Shown piece after piece: positions 44,801-55,224 of a stretch of DNA of 64,000 nt (the first letter of the stretch is position 1; each line of letters begins with the position of its first letter). Below the pieces are notes generated by a model that did no database searches, was not told the origin of the DNA, and saw only the letters and a list, made by a program, of their open reading frames with translations. The translations under genes and the position numbers were made by a program. The stretch is from Mimachlamys varia. Taxonomy: Eukaryota; Mollusca; Bivalvia; Pectinida; Pectinidae. The stretch is taken from contig OX392542.1 in the NCBI GenBank assembly GCA_947623455.1, positions 13,213,625-13,277,624 on the forward strand, given 5' to 3'.

Positions 44801-47800
44801 ATCGGTTGTTACAGAAACCTAGTCTAAACATGTTCGATATAAACCGGCTATGACAGAAACCTAGTCTAAACATGTTCGATATAAACCGGCTATGACAGAG
44901 ACCTAGTCTAAACATGTTCAATATAAATCGGCTGTTACAGAGACCTAGTCTAAACATGTTCGATATAAATCGGCTGTTACAGAGACCTAGTCTAAACATG
45001 TTCGATATAAATCGGCTGTTACAGAGACCTAGTCTAAACATGTTCGATATAAATCGGCTGTTACCGAGACCCAGTCTAAACATGTTCGATATAAACCGGC
45101 TATGACAGAGACCTAGTCTAAACATGTTCAATTATAAATCGGCTGTTACAGAGACCTAGTATAAACATGTTCGATATAAACCGGCTATGACAGAAACCTA
45201 GTCTTAACATGTTCTATATAAATCGGCTGTTACAGAGACCTAGTCTAAACATGTTCGATATAAATCGGCTGTTACAGAGACCTAGTCTAAACATGTTCGA
45301 TATAAACCGGCTATGACAGAAACCTAGTCTAAACATGTTCGATATAAACCGGCTATGACAGAGACCTAGTCTAAACATGTTCAATTATAAATCGGCTGTT
45401 ACAGAGACCTAGTCTAAACATGTTCGATATAAACCGGCTATGACAGAGACCTAGTCTAAACATGTTCAATTATAAATCGGCTTTTACAGAGACCTAGTCT
45501 AAACCTGTTCTATATAAATCGGCTTTTACAGAGACCTAGTCTAAATATGTTCTATATAAATCGGCTATGACAGAAACCTAGTCTAAACATGTTCTATATA
45601 AATCGGCTATGACAGAGACCTAGTCTAAACATGTTCGATATAAATCGGCTGTTACAGAGACCTAGTCTAAACATGTTCTATATAAATCGGCTGTTACACA
45701 GACCTAGTCTAAACATGTTCTATATAAATCGGCTGTTACAGAGACCTAGTCTAAACATGTTCGATATAAATCGGCTGTTACAGAGACCTAGTCTAAACAT
45801 GTTCTATATAAACCGGCTATGACAGAGACCTAGTCTAAACATGTTCTATATAAATAAGCTGTTACAGAGACCTAGTCTAAACATGTTCGATATAAACCGG
45901 CTATGACAGCGACCTAGTCTAAACATGTTCTACATATAAATAAGCTGTTTCAGTGACCTAGTCTAAACATGTTCTACATATATATCGGCTGTTACAAAGA
46001 CCTAGTCTAAACATGTTCTACATATAAATAAAGCTGTTACAGTGACCTAGTCTAAACATGTTCTACACATAAATAAGCTGTTACAGTGACCTAGTCTAAA
46101 CCTGTTCTACATATAAATAAGCTGTTACAGTGACCTAGTCTAAACATGTTCTATATAAATCGGCTGTTACAGAGACCTTGTCTAAACATGTTCTATATCA
46201 ATAAGCTGTTACAGAGATCTAGTCTAAACTTGTTCGATATAAATAAGCTGTTACAGAGACCTTGTCTAAACATGTTCTATATCAATAAGCTGTTTCAGAG
46301 ACCTTGTCTAAACATTTTCTATATAAATAAGCTGTTACAGAGACCTAGTCTAAACATGTTCTATATAAATCGGCTGTTACAGTGACCTAGTCTAAACATG
46401 TTCGATATAAACCGGCTATTACAGAGACCTAGTCTAAACATGTTCTATATTAATAAGCTGTTACAGAGACCTAGTCTAAACATGTTCGATATAAATCGGC
46501 TATTACAGAGACCTAGTCTAAACATGTTCTATATAAATCGGCTATTACAGAGACCTAGTCTGAAAATGTTCTACACATAAATTCGCTGTTACAGAGACCT
46601 AGTCTAAACGTGTTCTACACATCGCAAATTGCATGTATATCTTATTTTTTGCTTTCTTTGCTTCTATGCAACACCTAGATTGTATTTTTATCACTTTCTC
46701 CTCTAATATCATATCTATATATGTAATTTCGTACATAGTGTAGTGCCATCCCTGGGCACCATCCCTCATATAACTCTGACAGTTGTGAGGATGATACCAA
46801 AAACAAACATGGCTAATTGTGTTTCCGTTGAGCTATATCAAAGTATAATTAGTGTTTCAGGTGTGCGATGAAAAATAATCCCATCGACAACAAAGACCCG
46901 TATTCATGAAGCAATTTCCATGCTCATGCATGGATTCGGCTCAAGGCTTATTTAATGATCCGTTCATAATTTAATCATTTAAAAAAGATATTAATGATTT
47001 GAAAAACAAAGGAAGAGGCTTAAAAGTACAATACTATTTTCAATGTTTTCCTATATTAACGTTTTGATTGTTTTGTTATAAATTGAGTGCGTAACAATAG
47101 TTTTGGTTTGAACTCAAAGTCCAATCTTGAGCACGAGAGCAGTGGTGTCATGGATACGGTCCTTGGTTATATTTCGTAATATAATGATTTCCCTTGAAGT
47201 TTATTGTGGATGTATAATTAAATGTGGCATGACATGGCCAGAGAGTACTTCTGGTGATCGGGTATCTCGGTCGGTCAAAACTACAATGAACCGAGGTCCA
47301 GGACTCGAATCTTAGTCCGGCCCTTTTTCGTATTTCATTTTTCGACATTAGACACACCTACATAAGTCCCTTTCCTTACATATATAAATATCATTATTGA
47401 AAACAAAAAAGGGGAGGTCATTCCTCTAAAACGAGTTGCACTGTAAAAAGGAATGAACAAATTGTCGTATTCATTTAAGGACTCGCAATGAAAAAGTTAG
47501 CAATACGATGTATCTAACTTAGTATTGTTATATATCTTTTGGATTTATCAAGTAAAATGGCTTTATCGCCAAAAAAAGAAATGTTTTTCATATTCTAGTT
47601 ATTAATTTCTCAAAGAATATCTGCATTTGTTTAAGATAAAAAGGATATCTATATTACCTCTTATTCCATTTTTTTTTTTCAAATCACCGTTCGCTTAATC
47701 TTGAAGTCATCATGGAAACCGGTCTGCTACAGTAACTTTTAATGAAACACAACATAATGAAATTATCGTAATGACCTACCGTCGGAATAAGTCATCGTCC

Positions 47801-50800
47801 TCAGCACCCCACAGGAAAAATAGGTTAGAATAACCATTAATTCTTTTAAACTGCTCCGCCGTGAATCCAATTATCCCGCCCAAAAAGGTGTAATAGGGAA
47901 GCCTAGCAACAAGAAGAGAACAATTCTATATTCAAATATCAGATTTAGAAATATTAAATAAAATCATTCATGGAACCAGAAAGTTGTACAACAAAAAAGC
48001 AGACCATATCTATGCGTCACCAAACCATAATCCGAACTGAAATTTGATTAAATTCTTGACAAATTATGAACAAAGGAAATATTTACACGGAGGTCCTTGG
48101 AAAAGTACAAGATATTAAGTCCTTTGTTTCATCGACGACACCCGCCATACAAATCTAAGTCACATCCAAGTCAATATCACGTCCTCAAAGAAAGAACTGA
48201 AGTATCATTCTCAATTAGTAGACATACTAATGAGCATATTCATAAACGAACACCGTAAATGATACAGAATATTTCTCAATGAGATCATGAGGCGACCATG
48301 AAACTGGATAAAAATCTTCATCAAACTGCATCGCTCAAACTCATGTTCCATTTGTTTTTCGTCAGCAGCCGACTTCTATCACGAGGATATGTAGAGCAAG
48401 CCTTAGAATACTAATGCAATTGCGACATATACATATCATATATAGGAGAAGCAGAGATGTGACTATCAAGAAAGGGAAATGTTTTGATAGTCGAAACATT
48501 TTTGAGAGGGGGTGCTCAAGATCGATCAGATGAACTTAATTAATTTCACTTCTAGAGTATACAGGGTCACAATAAGACTGTAGACCTGATTTAGTGGTAC
48601 TAACCATGGAAGTAAAGATATTTCTTATAGGAAGAGCAATCAGCTGAGCCAGCGTCGCTCATATAATTCATTCATTCATTCATTCATTCATTACTTTCAT
48701 GATTAAATAATGTTCATGAACACAAGTTAAAAAGTAACGTTCATAAAAGTCTTTTCGTGTCCGTAAACAGTTCACGGATATATAACAATCTTGCGTTCGT
48801 CTTACATGATTACTGTTTAAAGGGACTGCATACATACACACAAATCATACAAGGTTTTACATGTTGTTAACTTATAGGAAAACAGTTTAAGGATCCGCAT
48901 ATAGAGTGATGTATTTAAAAGCTTATAAATCAGTATTTAGGTCAAATTGAACTTGATTAATTGTTGGTATGTATCATGGCTAGCCATGGACCTTAATGTA
49001 ATTTGCCAAGGTGTTTGTTGATTTTGGGAAAAACATGCCAAAAATGCTAATTCCAGTTGGGGACAATCAGCTAATGTAGATCATTAGATCATTATATGTT
49101 GTACAAAGCAACAATGTTGTTGTATTCTCAAGTGTCTATAGCATACGGTAGGGACATAGTTTGACTGGATATTGCTCTATCAAAACGTACACATTGATTC
49201 TGTTTCAACCTTGAAATTCAAATGACGGTTGTGAATAACATCAGACAAACATAGCATATATAAAGGATATTACTTGAGTGTCAATGTAATATGGAATCTA
49301 TTAAACGTGTTCGATGATTGAAAAAATGATTCGAGCCTTTAGGCGAGTTACATATTAAATTAATGAACGAGTTTAATCAATTCCACATTACATTGAAATG
49401 AATGTAAGATTTATAAAAAAGAGCATATAATAATACAGGGATAGCGTATACCATGGAAAAACAACACATACTGCTACAGTTATGGTTAATTTTGTTAACA
49501 ATAAACATAGGCATAGACACATATACTTTACCAGTATTTGTCCTCGTCTGTACTCGACACCATATGTCTCACTCTGTTGGGATTACAATGGTAAATGTTT
49601 CGGTCGTCTTCAATTATTGTGTCTACATCATTGAAAATAAAACAATCGAAATGTGCCGTCTTGTTGGCCTCCATGACACCAATATTACTCAGCATGCCTC
49701 TGTTAAATCCAGACCCTTCTGCCTAAAACAAAAGAGTTTATTGTGTAAACAGGGATTATCACTGAAGAGTACTAGGAGGACGAAACATCTGTATAATGCA
49801 GTTTAATTCAATATTTCGACATACTGTATCTTCTACTAAATTTAAAAGGTGCAGCACATGTTTGTGTTACGTAATACTGGGTATACTTACACTTAATACC
49901 TAGTTTATAAACACATGGGCCCAGTTGTTCAAAGGGTGATTAGCTTAATCACTGTTTAACGACATTTTTCAAACTTGAATAATTCTGTCAATATGCAAGT
50001 AACAATTTAAAAATTTTGTATTTAAATTGACAATATTAGGTTTTTGATATCTGCAAATTTGTAATTAAATCTATATTTTCGTTTTAAAGTTACATGATAA
50101 TTAAAATTTGCACTTATCACTGATTAAGCTAATCACCCTTTGAACAACTGGGCCCAGATAATAAAACACATACAATGTACATTCAAACGCCTTTAGTTTC
50201 AACTGCTTTGCCCGCTATTATTCTTACGCTTTACCTCTGCCTGTACGTTACGTTCTGTCTGTCTATGATTTGTCGTAAGCTTATAGTCTACTATTTTGCC
50301 TTTTTTGCACTACAGGTAGTACCTGCGGCCAACATTGCATGATCGTAAGAATCGACTTTTGGATATTTTCAATTCTTTTTAACTGCCATTTTCTCTACTC
50401 TAATGTTTCTCGTGAGACACATTTGTCCTTTTGTCGAGCTTATGCCCATTGTAAGGAGGGCTTTTGGCTCTGCCCCCAAGTCGAGACATATCAGTCTTAA
50501 CAAATGGTAGTTGCTACTCTCTGCTTGACGGTTAGTATAAAGGGAGTGGAATGACTTGTTCATTTGTTGTCAGTATAATGTGGCGGGGTGAGGTGTTCTG
50601 CTGGCTGCCGGAAGTACACTTCGTGTGTGGAAGCACTCTAAAGTCCGTATTAGTTCCACACTATCGTAATGATGATTACAAGAACATATCATAACTCCAA
50701 AAATACGCTCGACACTCAACACATCCACTTATACCACGTATAAAAGGACATTAATTGTTAATAAGACATCTAACCTAACAAAACAAAATTAAAACCATGT

Positions 50801-52673
50801 ATGCCTATTTTCTGCCTGTTTGCCTTTTATCTGTCTTATTTATTTATGCTCTGCCTGTATATCTGTGCGTTGGGCCTCGGTGGCAGAGTGGTTATTTTAT
50901 CACTACCGATGTCTGGGTGCCTTCAGTTTTGCAATGACATATTCCAGGGATGAAGAGACCGTGAGTAAACAAATCCACTGGTTATCCAGGGCGACTTGCA
51001 TAGACCCTATAGTATATGCATGCAACCCGATGCCGTAAAACGAAAAAAATTTGACGATACCAAAATTGACCTGCTCCTCCAATTAAAACACTTAATATAC
51101 CTGTCCTCCTGCTTCCACTCAATGAACCCGTCTCCATATAACTAATGATGATACTAAGATCTTGCTTAAACCACAACCCATATATAAATAAAGTTGTTTA
51201 ACATAATGCCTGTTAGTTACATAATGAAATGCAGGTATGTGTAAAGAAATCTTCATTTGTCTTCATTTACTTATATATGTAATCAGAGTTATCTGTTGTC
51301 GATATATACTTTAATATTTTAAAACAGCAAATAAAAATATCTAGTGAACACACGTGTACAAATACACCTGTTAAATGTACCTGTTCAATGATAAAGATGG
51401 TAACATCTACTTGCTGTCTGAGAAGCTTTGGCAGGACATTGCTGAGAAACGATTGAAGGTGCTTCATTCTGTTCCGATACGGAATAATAATGGCTGTCCT
51501 TTGATCAATGCAAGGCCATTCGGGCTTAATACGGCCACCAGGTAAACTCAGGTGTCCATAGGTCGTTTCCAGATCCTCAATACTCCGCTCAGCCCCGTTC
51601 ACAGGCTGTCGTTTTGCTTAAATTACAAGAGTGTTTCAAAGTATAATACAGTGGTCGATGGGTTATGTCTGTCCAGTTATTATTTTCAGTTCAGGCCTTT
51701 TTACAGGTGACAGAATTCACTGATGATTGGGCATTTAAATTTTATCTTTAAGAACCTCATAACCACTAACACCTACGGAAGAGCATAAAGGCCATATATT
51801 AAAACATTATCTTTATTCGTAAAAAGTCGAAATTTCAATCTAATGCAATCAAAATTTAAGATAATAATATTCTAATGATAATAACTCAAAATTTCTACAT
51901 TTCTACGCACTGTCTCGAATCTTAAAGGTTTAAGGTTAAGATCATAGTTAAACATTTCGACTTTATAAATTTCAAGATAAGAAGTTTTACACAGTGGGGC
52001 GAACTTGTGTTCAGTTATACTTTAAATAGGGTGAAGCAACGGTTCCTAAGGGAATTAAAGACATGTAGAGATATTTAGAAGCTGAAGGATTTTTTAATTT
52101 TGTATTTTTTCTTTATCCTGAGCATATATAACCAATCCAATCGAACACCTCTACATCAAATTTGTTCCCTCGAAAATCTCCGTTAGATTCAAATGATTTC
52201 GTTCGTCCGGGCAAAATATTGATTTTTTCACAAGGCCCCACCGACTTACTGATAACGCTGACTGATAACGCTGACTGTATACTGGTTTGAATTGTCCCCT
52301 ATGGATTATCTCTTTCCTAATGAATCGACGTTTGTATGTTTGATATTTTACCGGTATCTCAATTCCACTAAAATACAAACGAAGGTTTTTTTATACTATT
52401 ATATTTTTTGTTTATAGAATACGCATATTTGTGTTTCTGCTATAATGATCACAGAGGGATGATGTACTTACAAAATGGAATTAATGTTTGACAAATATTC
52501 CAATCCTCAAGTGGATTGACGATGATAATGTTTGGATGTCCGAATATATAATAGAAAGGATTGTTTGCTTTCCATAAAACCTTGGTATAGAGGAATATGA
52601 AAAACAGGAGAACGGCCAGCAGTTTGATCACAAACTTAGTTCTTGTCGACAATCGTTGGTTAATCCTGTCCAT
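41751..52673 (-). CDS. beta-1,4-galactosyltransferase family glycosyltransferase, 331 aa
   Basis: Type II Golgi enzyme family transferring Gal or GalNAc to GlcNAc-type acceptors. Minus-strand coding exons: 52673-52472, 51616-51381, 49722-49532, 47902-47780, 44612-44517, 41898-41751. They sum to 996 nt with matching phases (1,0,2,2,2) and GT-AG ends. MDRINQ precedes a membrane anchor (about 13-29); Cys follows in NICQTL. Family motifs: GGRIKP, AIIIPYRNRMKHL, FNRGMLSNIG, FNDVDTI (Mn-binding DVD, 178-180), LGGIIGF, INGYSN, LWGAEDDDLFRR (241-251), metal-ligand-type His274, and SDGLNNLQY...LFTWITIDL at the C-terminus. It is shorter than vertebrate B4GALT1 but the catalytic domain is complete. The usual GWGGEDDD reads LWGAEDDD, and the donor-selecting Tyr (bovine Y289) aligns with Phe216, so the sugar donor is uncertain. 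Confidence 0.92.
42120..43170. other. galactosyltransferase last intron, left part
   Basis: AT-rich with an A-run at about 42127-42139. No element recognised before the hammerhead-bearing repeat at 43172. Confidence 0.4.
43172..43353 (+). mobile_element. hammerhead-bearing short repeat, copy 3
   Basis: The ribozyme region 43235-43278 has stem I GCATCA/TCATGC (one mismatch) and core CCGAAGA (U4 to C). Stem II GTCCT/AGGAC, GAAAC, stem III ACAGCTGT and GTA before the predicted cleavage after 43272 are kept. One core change away from the consensus. Lies in the last intron of the galactosyltransferase gene, antisense to it. Confidence 0.75.
43570..43965 (+). mobile_element. YIDD element remnant, plus strand
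   Basis: Starts in the RT C-terminal part (cgtgatagatgtcgtctgct, ggagatgtaggttgatgaag) and runs through the tail (tcgattttgagttcgg, tgtcgcttcggtat). In the last intron of the galactosyltransferase gene, antisense. Confidence 0.7.
44517..44612 (-). CDS. galactosyltransferase exon 6
   Basis: Encodes IVDEQLTIERPLDPIGAVTK then LKHAAERRNDD with the conserved His. Phase 2 on both sides. The acceptor follows TTTCTTAAAG. Confidence 0.9.
44685..46620. repeat. 42-43 bp minisatellite, about 45 units, in a galactosyltransferase intron
   Basis: Unit of the form cctagtctaaacatgttc then tatataaatcggctgttac and agaga. Variants (cggctatgacag, aagctgttac, acatataaat) occur in blocks. Where the unit is 42 bp it stays open in some frames of both strands, giving repeats like NMFDINRLLQRPSL (plus) and NMFRLGLCNSRFIS (minus). 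There is no start context or leader, so I do not call a gene. Lies in the intron between 44612 and 47780. Confidence 0.95.
46621..47779. other. galactosyltransferase intron, right part
   Basis: No strong feature. Near 47262-47330 ctcggtcggtcaaaactac and ccaggactcgaatcttagtc look like a degraded tRNA-derived SINE (box-B-like GGACTCGAATC), too weak to call. Confidence 0.35.
47780..47902 (-). CDS. galactosyltransferase exon 5: EDDD motif
   Basis: Encodes LPYYTFLGGIIGFTAEQFKR then INGYSNLFFLWGAEDDDLFR. The donor is GTAGGT. Confidence 0.92.
48015..48660 (-). mobile_element. YIDD element remnant, minus strand, internally deleted
   Basis: Tail part 48015-48380 (ccgccatacaaatctaag, cacatccaagtc), then a collapsed RT part up to 48660. 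The RT part aligns with 62341-62400 and 63000-63160 of the larger copy (gtcacaataagactgtagac, gcaatcagctgagccagcg). Same strand as the host gene, in the intron between 49532 and 47902. Confidence 0.7.
48667..48692. repeat. (ATTC)n microsatellite
   Basis: Six to seven attc units. Confidence 0.9.
48700..49265. other. galactosyltransferase intron, nothing recognised
   Basis: AT-rich, no ORF or repeat that I can identify. Confidence 0.35.
49270..49412. mobile_element. foldback repeat, copy 2
   Basis: Arms tgagtgtcaatgtaatatgg with tctattaaacgtg, and gtttaatcaattccacatta with cattgaaatgaatg, match copy 1. Located in galactosyltransferase intron sequence downstream of the 49532 exon. Confidence 0.65.
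49532..49722 (-). CDS. galactosyltransferase exon 4: DVD motif
   Basis: Encodes AEGSGFNRGMLSNIGVMEAN, then FDCFIFNDVDTIIEDDRNIY and RHMVSSTDEDKYW. Phase 0 in, 2 out. It contains the metal-binding DVD. Confidence 0.92.
49740..49880 (+). mobile_element. hammerhead-bearing short repeat, copy 4 (5' truncated)
   Basis: The ribozyme region 49755-49799 keeps the complete core CTGAAGA...GAAA, but stem II is GTACT/AGGAC (one mismatch), stem III is ACATCTGT (no longer palindromic) and stem I is weaker. It begins about 17 nt upstream (in gene sense) of the galactosyltransferase acceptor at 49723, on the opposite strand. Confidence 0.7.
49917..50155. mobile_element. MITE with 35-bp TIRs, GGGCCCAGTTGTTCAAAG ends
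   Basis: The left end gggcccagttgttcaaaggg then tgattagcttaatca is exactly mirrored by the right end tgattaagctaatca then ccctttgaacaactgggccc. 239 bp long with an AT-rich, partly palindromic interior. A target duplication is not evident. Confidence 0.9.
50290..50650 (+). repeat. dispersed repeat (module A family), plus strand
   Basis: gccaacattgcatgatcgta, ggcttttggctctgccccca, aacaaatggtagttgctact, and gttgtcagtataatgtggcg then gggtgaggtgttctgctggc. The same order occurs inverted at 56030-56260 and, in diverged form, at 56540-56760. Non-coding. Confidence 0.65.
50877..51012 (+). repeat. degraded tRNA-like SINE plus linked repeat
   Basis: ggcctcggtggcagagtggt contains a box-A-like TGGCAGAGTGG, followed by gggtgccttcagttttgc and attccagggatgaagag. 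The second part recurs at 58478-58560 and inverted at 58208-58320. No clear box B, so not a tRNA gene. Confidence 0.4.
51381..51616 (-). CDS. galactosyltransferase exon 3
   Basis: The acceptor TTTAAG at 51617-51618 restores the frame from the previous exon (phase 1), giving ...IPFSKRQPVNGAERSIEDLE. It carries GGRIKPEWPC and AIIIPYRNRMKHLQSFL. The more obvious acceptor GACAG 11 nt further on would give a stop, so it is rejected. Confidence 0.88.
51800..52470. other. galactosyltransferase intron between exons 3 and 2
   Basis: No repeat recognised except a 12-bp tandem duplication (gctgactgataac near 52258-52272). A minus-strand ORF at 52151-52378 does not fit the splice phases. Confidence 0.4.
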
Positions 52674-52699
52674 GCTGATAGCAACCAACAGTAACCGAC
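52472..52699 (-). CDS. galactosyltransferase exon 2: start codon and membrane anchor
   Basis: Acceptor TTTCAG ends at 52700. 26 nt of 5' UTR are followed by the ATG at 52673-52671. It encodes MDRINQRLSTRTKFVIKLLA VLLFFIFLYT-type anchor sequence and ends at a GTAAGT donor in phase 1. An upstream in-frame codon in the same ORF lies across the acceptor and is not used. Confidence 0.88.
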
Positions 52700-53039
52700 C
52701 TGAAATGGACAAATAATACAGGAAGTTAAGTAGTATCTAAGTTTATATATTTATATTTGCTCTTCGTCTTACCATAGTAATGCATTGTGACGGTAAATAC
52801 CGGGTCAAGACAAGCACAACAATTCAATACAAATGTAAATATAAGTGATGCATATTTTAGCAAATGTTGTTACAGTCCTATAAAACACATTGCAGTTAAT
52901 GGCAGGAGACCATGAATATATTTGTTAACCATTATCATTCAGTGATTGGTTTTATAAAAGGTTTCAAACGTGAGAGGTTAAGTGGAGACAGGCTAACCCT
53001 ATTTCAATATGTCATTATCTTTGGGTATACATGTTGCCT

Positions 53040-53430
53040 TTCTGGTGTTCAACATGGACCAACAAGGACAGCTTAATACTAAGTTATAAGATAAACGTAA
53101 CGATTTCGATTTTCCGATCGTGAACTTTCCCTTTCTTGAAAATAGCATCCCTACTTTTCCACGCTATCGCATTTACATGTCACAGTTGATGGTTATTCTA
53201 GGACTTGCTCTAAATATCGAAACTGTCATGATATATGTTGGCTGCCAGCACACAAACTCGTGACACAGAGATTCGAAAAGGAGGTTGATGAAGAATATGA
53301 CTTTGAAGTTGTATTTTTGCCATATTGGTCTCATTAGAGAAGGTAGACGTTTTTGAATATGCTCATCTGTGTGTTTACCTGTGATTGAGAATGACGACTC
53401 AGTTCTGACTTTGAGGTAAGGGAGGTTAGT
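53040..53430 (+). mobile_element. YIDD element C-terminal remnant, plus strand
   Basis: The translation gives DFDFPIVNFPFLENSIP and YMSQLM, the block between the YIDD motif and the C-terminus of this RT family, then the tail start (gattgagaatgacgactcag). In the first intron of the galactosyltransferase gene, antisense. Confidence 0.75.
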
Positions 53431-53977
53431 TATTTCCTCTTCCTTATCTGTACTTAGCTCCAACAATAAACTTGTTTTGGACTTGTTTATCTGCATGTAA
53501 ATACTAGTGTATATTCTGATGTATTCCCAAATTAATAAAAAAAAGCTATGCTGTCGTGTAAAGGAGGAATGAGTGTGAGAAAACAGGTTGCTGGCGTGTT
53601 TATTTTACTGTGTTCTATGTGTGTCCCTTTATTGCCATCCTTGCTGTTACTAGATTCGGCACAGCTATTATATTTAAGTATGTAGCGAATTCTCCGGATT
53701 AGTATATTTTTTTTTACCTTCGAGAGGGTCGAGTTTTGATAAACCGACGGAAGAGGTACCAAGCTTACAATGCATGTGTCATATATGTTCCTTCAAATAT
53801 ACAAGCTTGTACCTTGACCGCTCTTCTGCTCTTATTTGTGTTCGAAACTTATAACGTAGGACCAGGATGTTGAGTTATAAAACGGGATGCACGAGCAAAA
53901 TAGATAAATCAAATGGCCATTCCAGGAGAGGAATCCCAATCGCTGGAATCAGTACAACTTATTTAGATTACATTAGG

Positions 53978-54253
53978 TTAGCTTAAGGCTGATTCGTTTG
54001 ACTTAGCTTAATGCTGACTAGTTAGACATTGCTTAAGACTGGTTAGTTTGACTTAGCTTAAGACTGATTAGTTTGACTTAGCTTAAGGCTGATTAGTTTG
54101 ACTTACCTTAAGGCTGATTAGTTTGACTTAGCTTCAGGCTGATTAGTTTGACTTAGCTTAAGACTGATTTGTTTGACTTACCTTAAGGCTGATAAGTTTG
54201 ACTTAGCTTAAGGTTGATTAGTTTGACTTAGCTTAAGGCTGACTAGCTTGACT
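53978..54253 (+). repeat. 25-bp minisatellite, about 11 units
   Basis: Unit acttagcttaagactgatta then gtttg, with few substitutions between units. Located in the first intron of the galactosyltransferase gene. Confidence 0.9.
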
Positions 54254-54960
54254 ATTCATGCGTTTCAAGAAGGAGTGTTTTCGACTTTATATTGTTCGAC
54301 AGTGCAGACGGACGCAGCGTAAACCTTCTCGGGGACGTTCGCAGGTCAGTCTTGGTAGTTTGGAGGGATACCAAAATTACTGTACGATCACCCTCCCAAC
54401 GGACGTACTACATAACCAACCATGACCTTAAATTCGACTTTTTAGGAAACATCAATTTTTGACGCGGCATAAAGGTTTTGTATGTATCCATTGAATAGTT
54501 TAAGGCTCACATTTAATTTAAAAAAGTTCCGGTTGGGTGCCTCTAATGCCTTATCCATTCATTTCGTTTAATATAATTTACAAGTAAAAACATATTGATG
54601 GACGCGGGCACTTGTGCATTTATATCCACATCAATATAGTTTGACAGGCATTGTGGCGAACATAAAATGAATATATGCCTTGGGGCGTGTGTTAGATATA
54701 ACGATGATATGCCCAATAGCCCGAAAGTATGCAATAAGCTGTAAGAACTGTGCACTACGTTTTACCAACAGTCCAATAACTAACCCATCTGTCAGTATAC
54801 TAGTACTTTACTTATAGGGCAATCAATGCGACACCGGTGTCGTTCTATCCGCAACTGAAACTGCTACACTGGCAATATGTCTTCACGTATATTACACGTG
54901 GAGAAATATTGGCTGTGAATCAGTGATACATATATTCATTCAAATCACATAGCATGTATA
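54254..54960. other. galactosyltransferase first intron, nothing recognised
   Basis: No repeat or ORF of note. Confidence 0.35.
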
Positions 54961-54966
54961 TCTTAC

Positions 54967-55190
54967 CTTTTTATATCCACACGCATGTGTGAAAGTGTTT
55001 CAGCTTGACGACGCAGCAGACAACATACATAGATGATGGCTTTCTGTATGTGTTCCGAGCTGGCCGGGCTTCCGGAGACGATCCCCTGTATAAACTCGCA
55101 CGTACATCTATTCACTACCGGATGCCATGGTCACAGCTGAATGTTTACTAATACAAACTTAGCACCTGATGAATCGACGAGGATGACAAG
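54967..55190 (-). other. probable non-coding first exon of the galactosyltransferase gene
   Basis: On the minus strand a GTAAGA donor (54966-54961) follows ...gtgtggatataaaaag. Upstream lies a relatively GC-rich stretch and a promoter motif. The coding exon 52472-52699 has an acceptor 26 nt before its ATG, so an upstream exon must exist. The 5' limit is a guess. Confidence 0.45.
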
Positions 55191-55209
55191 AACCATAGAT
55201 AGCGGACTT

Positions 55210-55219
55210 TCTCGCGAGA
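55210..55219. promoter_or_regulatory. TCTCGCGAGA promoter motif
   Basis: A perfect 10-bp palindrome in the only CpG-rich spot of this region, about 245 bp upstream (minus sense) of the predicted first-exon donor. The same motif marks many housekeeping promoters in animals (BANP-type sites). Confidence 0.5.
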
Positions 55220-55224
55220 TCTCG

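Noticed and set aside
44763..46580. Repetitive ORFs (NMFRLGLCNSRFIS / NMFDINRLLQRPSL) as a repeat-protein gene
   Set aside because: They are frames of a 42-bp minisatellite, open on both strands by unit length alone, with no leader, splice context or codon signal, and lie in an intron of another gene.
44685..46620. Tandem array as a CRISPR
   Set aside because: Animal genome, no distinct spacers between repeats, no associated genes; units are contiguous minisatellite copies. The same applies to the 25, 32 and 82 bp arrays.
44685..46620. Functional p53 response element in the minisatellite
   Set aside because: The half-site AAACATGTTC recurs every 42-43 bp, but real response elements need two half-sites within about 13 bp. 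The match is probably by chance, so it is mentioned only as a test.
50877..50950. tRNA gene from ggtggcagagtggtta
   Set aside because: Only a box-A-like match; no box B, anticodon arm or acceptor stem could be found. More likely a decayed SINE head.
51597..51607. GACAG acceptor for exon 51381-51616
   Set aside because: Joined to the phase-1 upstream exon it gives an immediate TGA. The TTTAAG acceptor 11 nt earlier keeps the frame.
52151..52378. Minus-strand 75-residue ORF as an extra galactosyltransferase exon
   Set aside because: Its acceptor (TTTTAG) needs incoming phase 2, but the previous exon leaves in phase 1. Joining exon 52472-52699 directly to the acceptor at 51617 gives an unbroken frame and family-like sequence.
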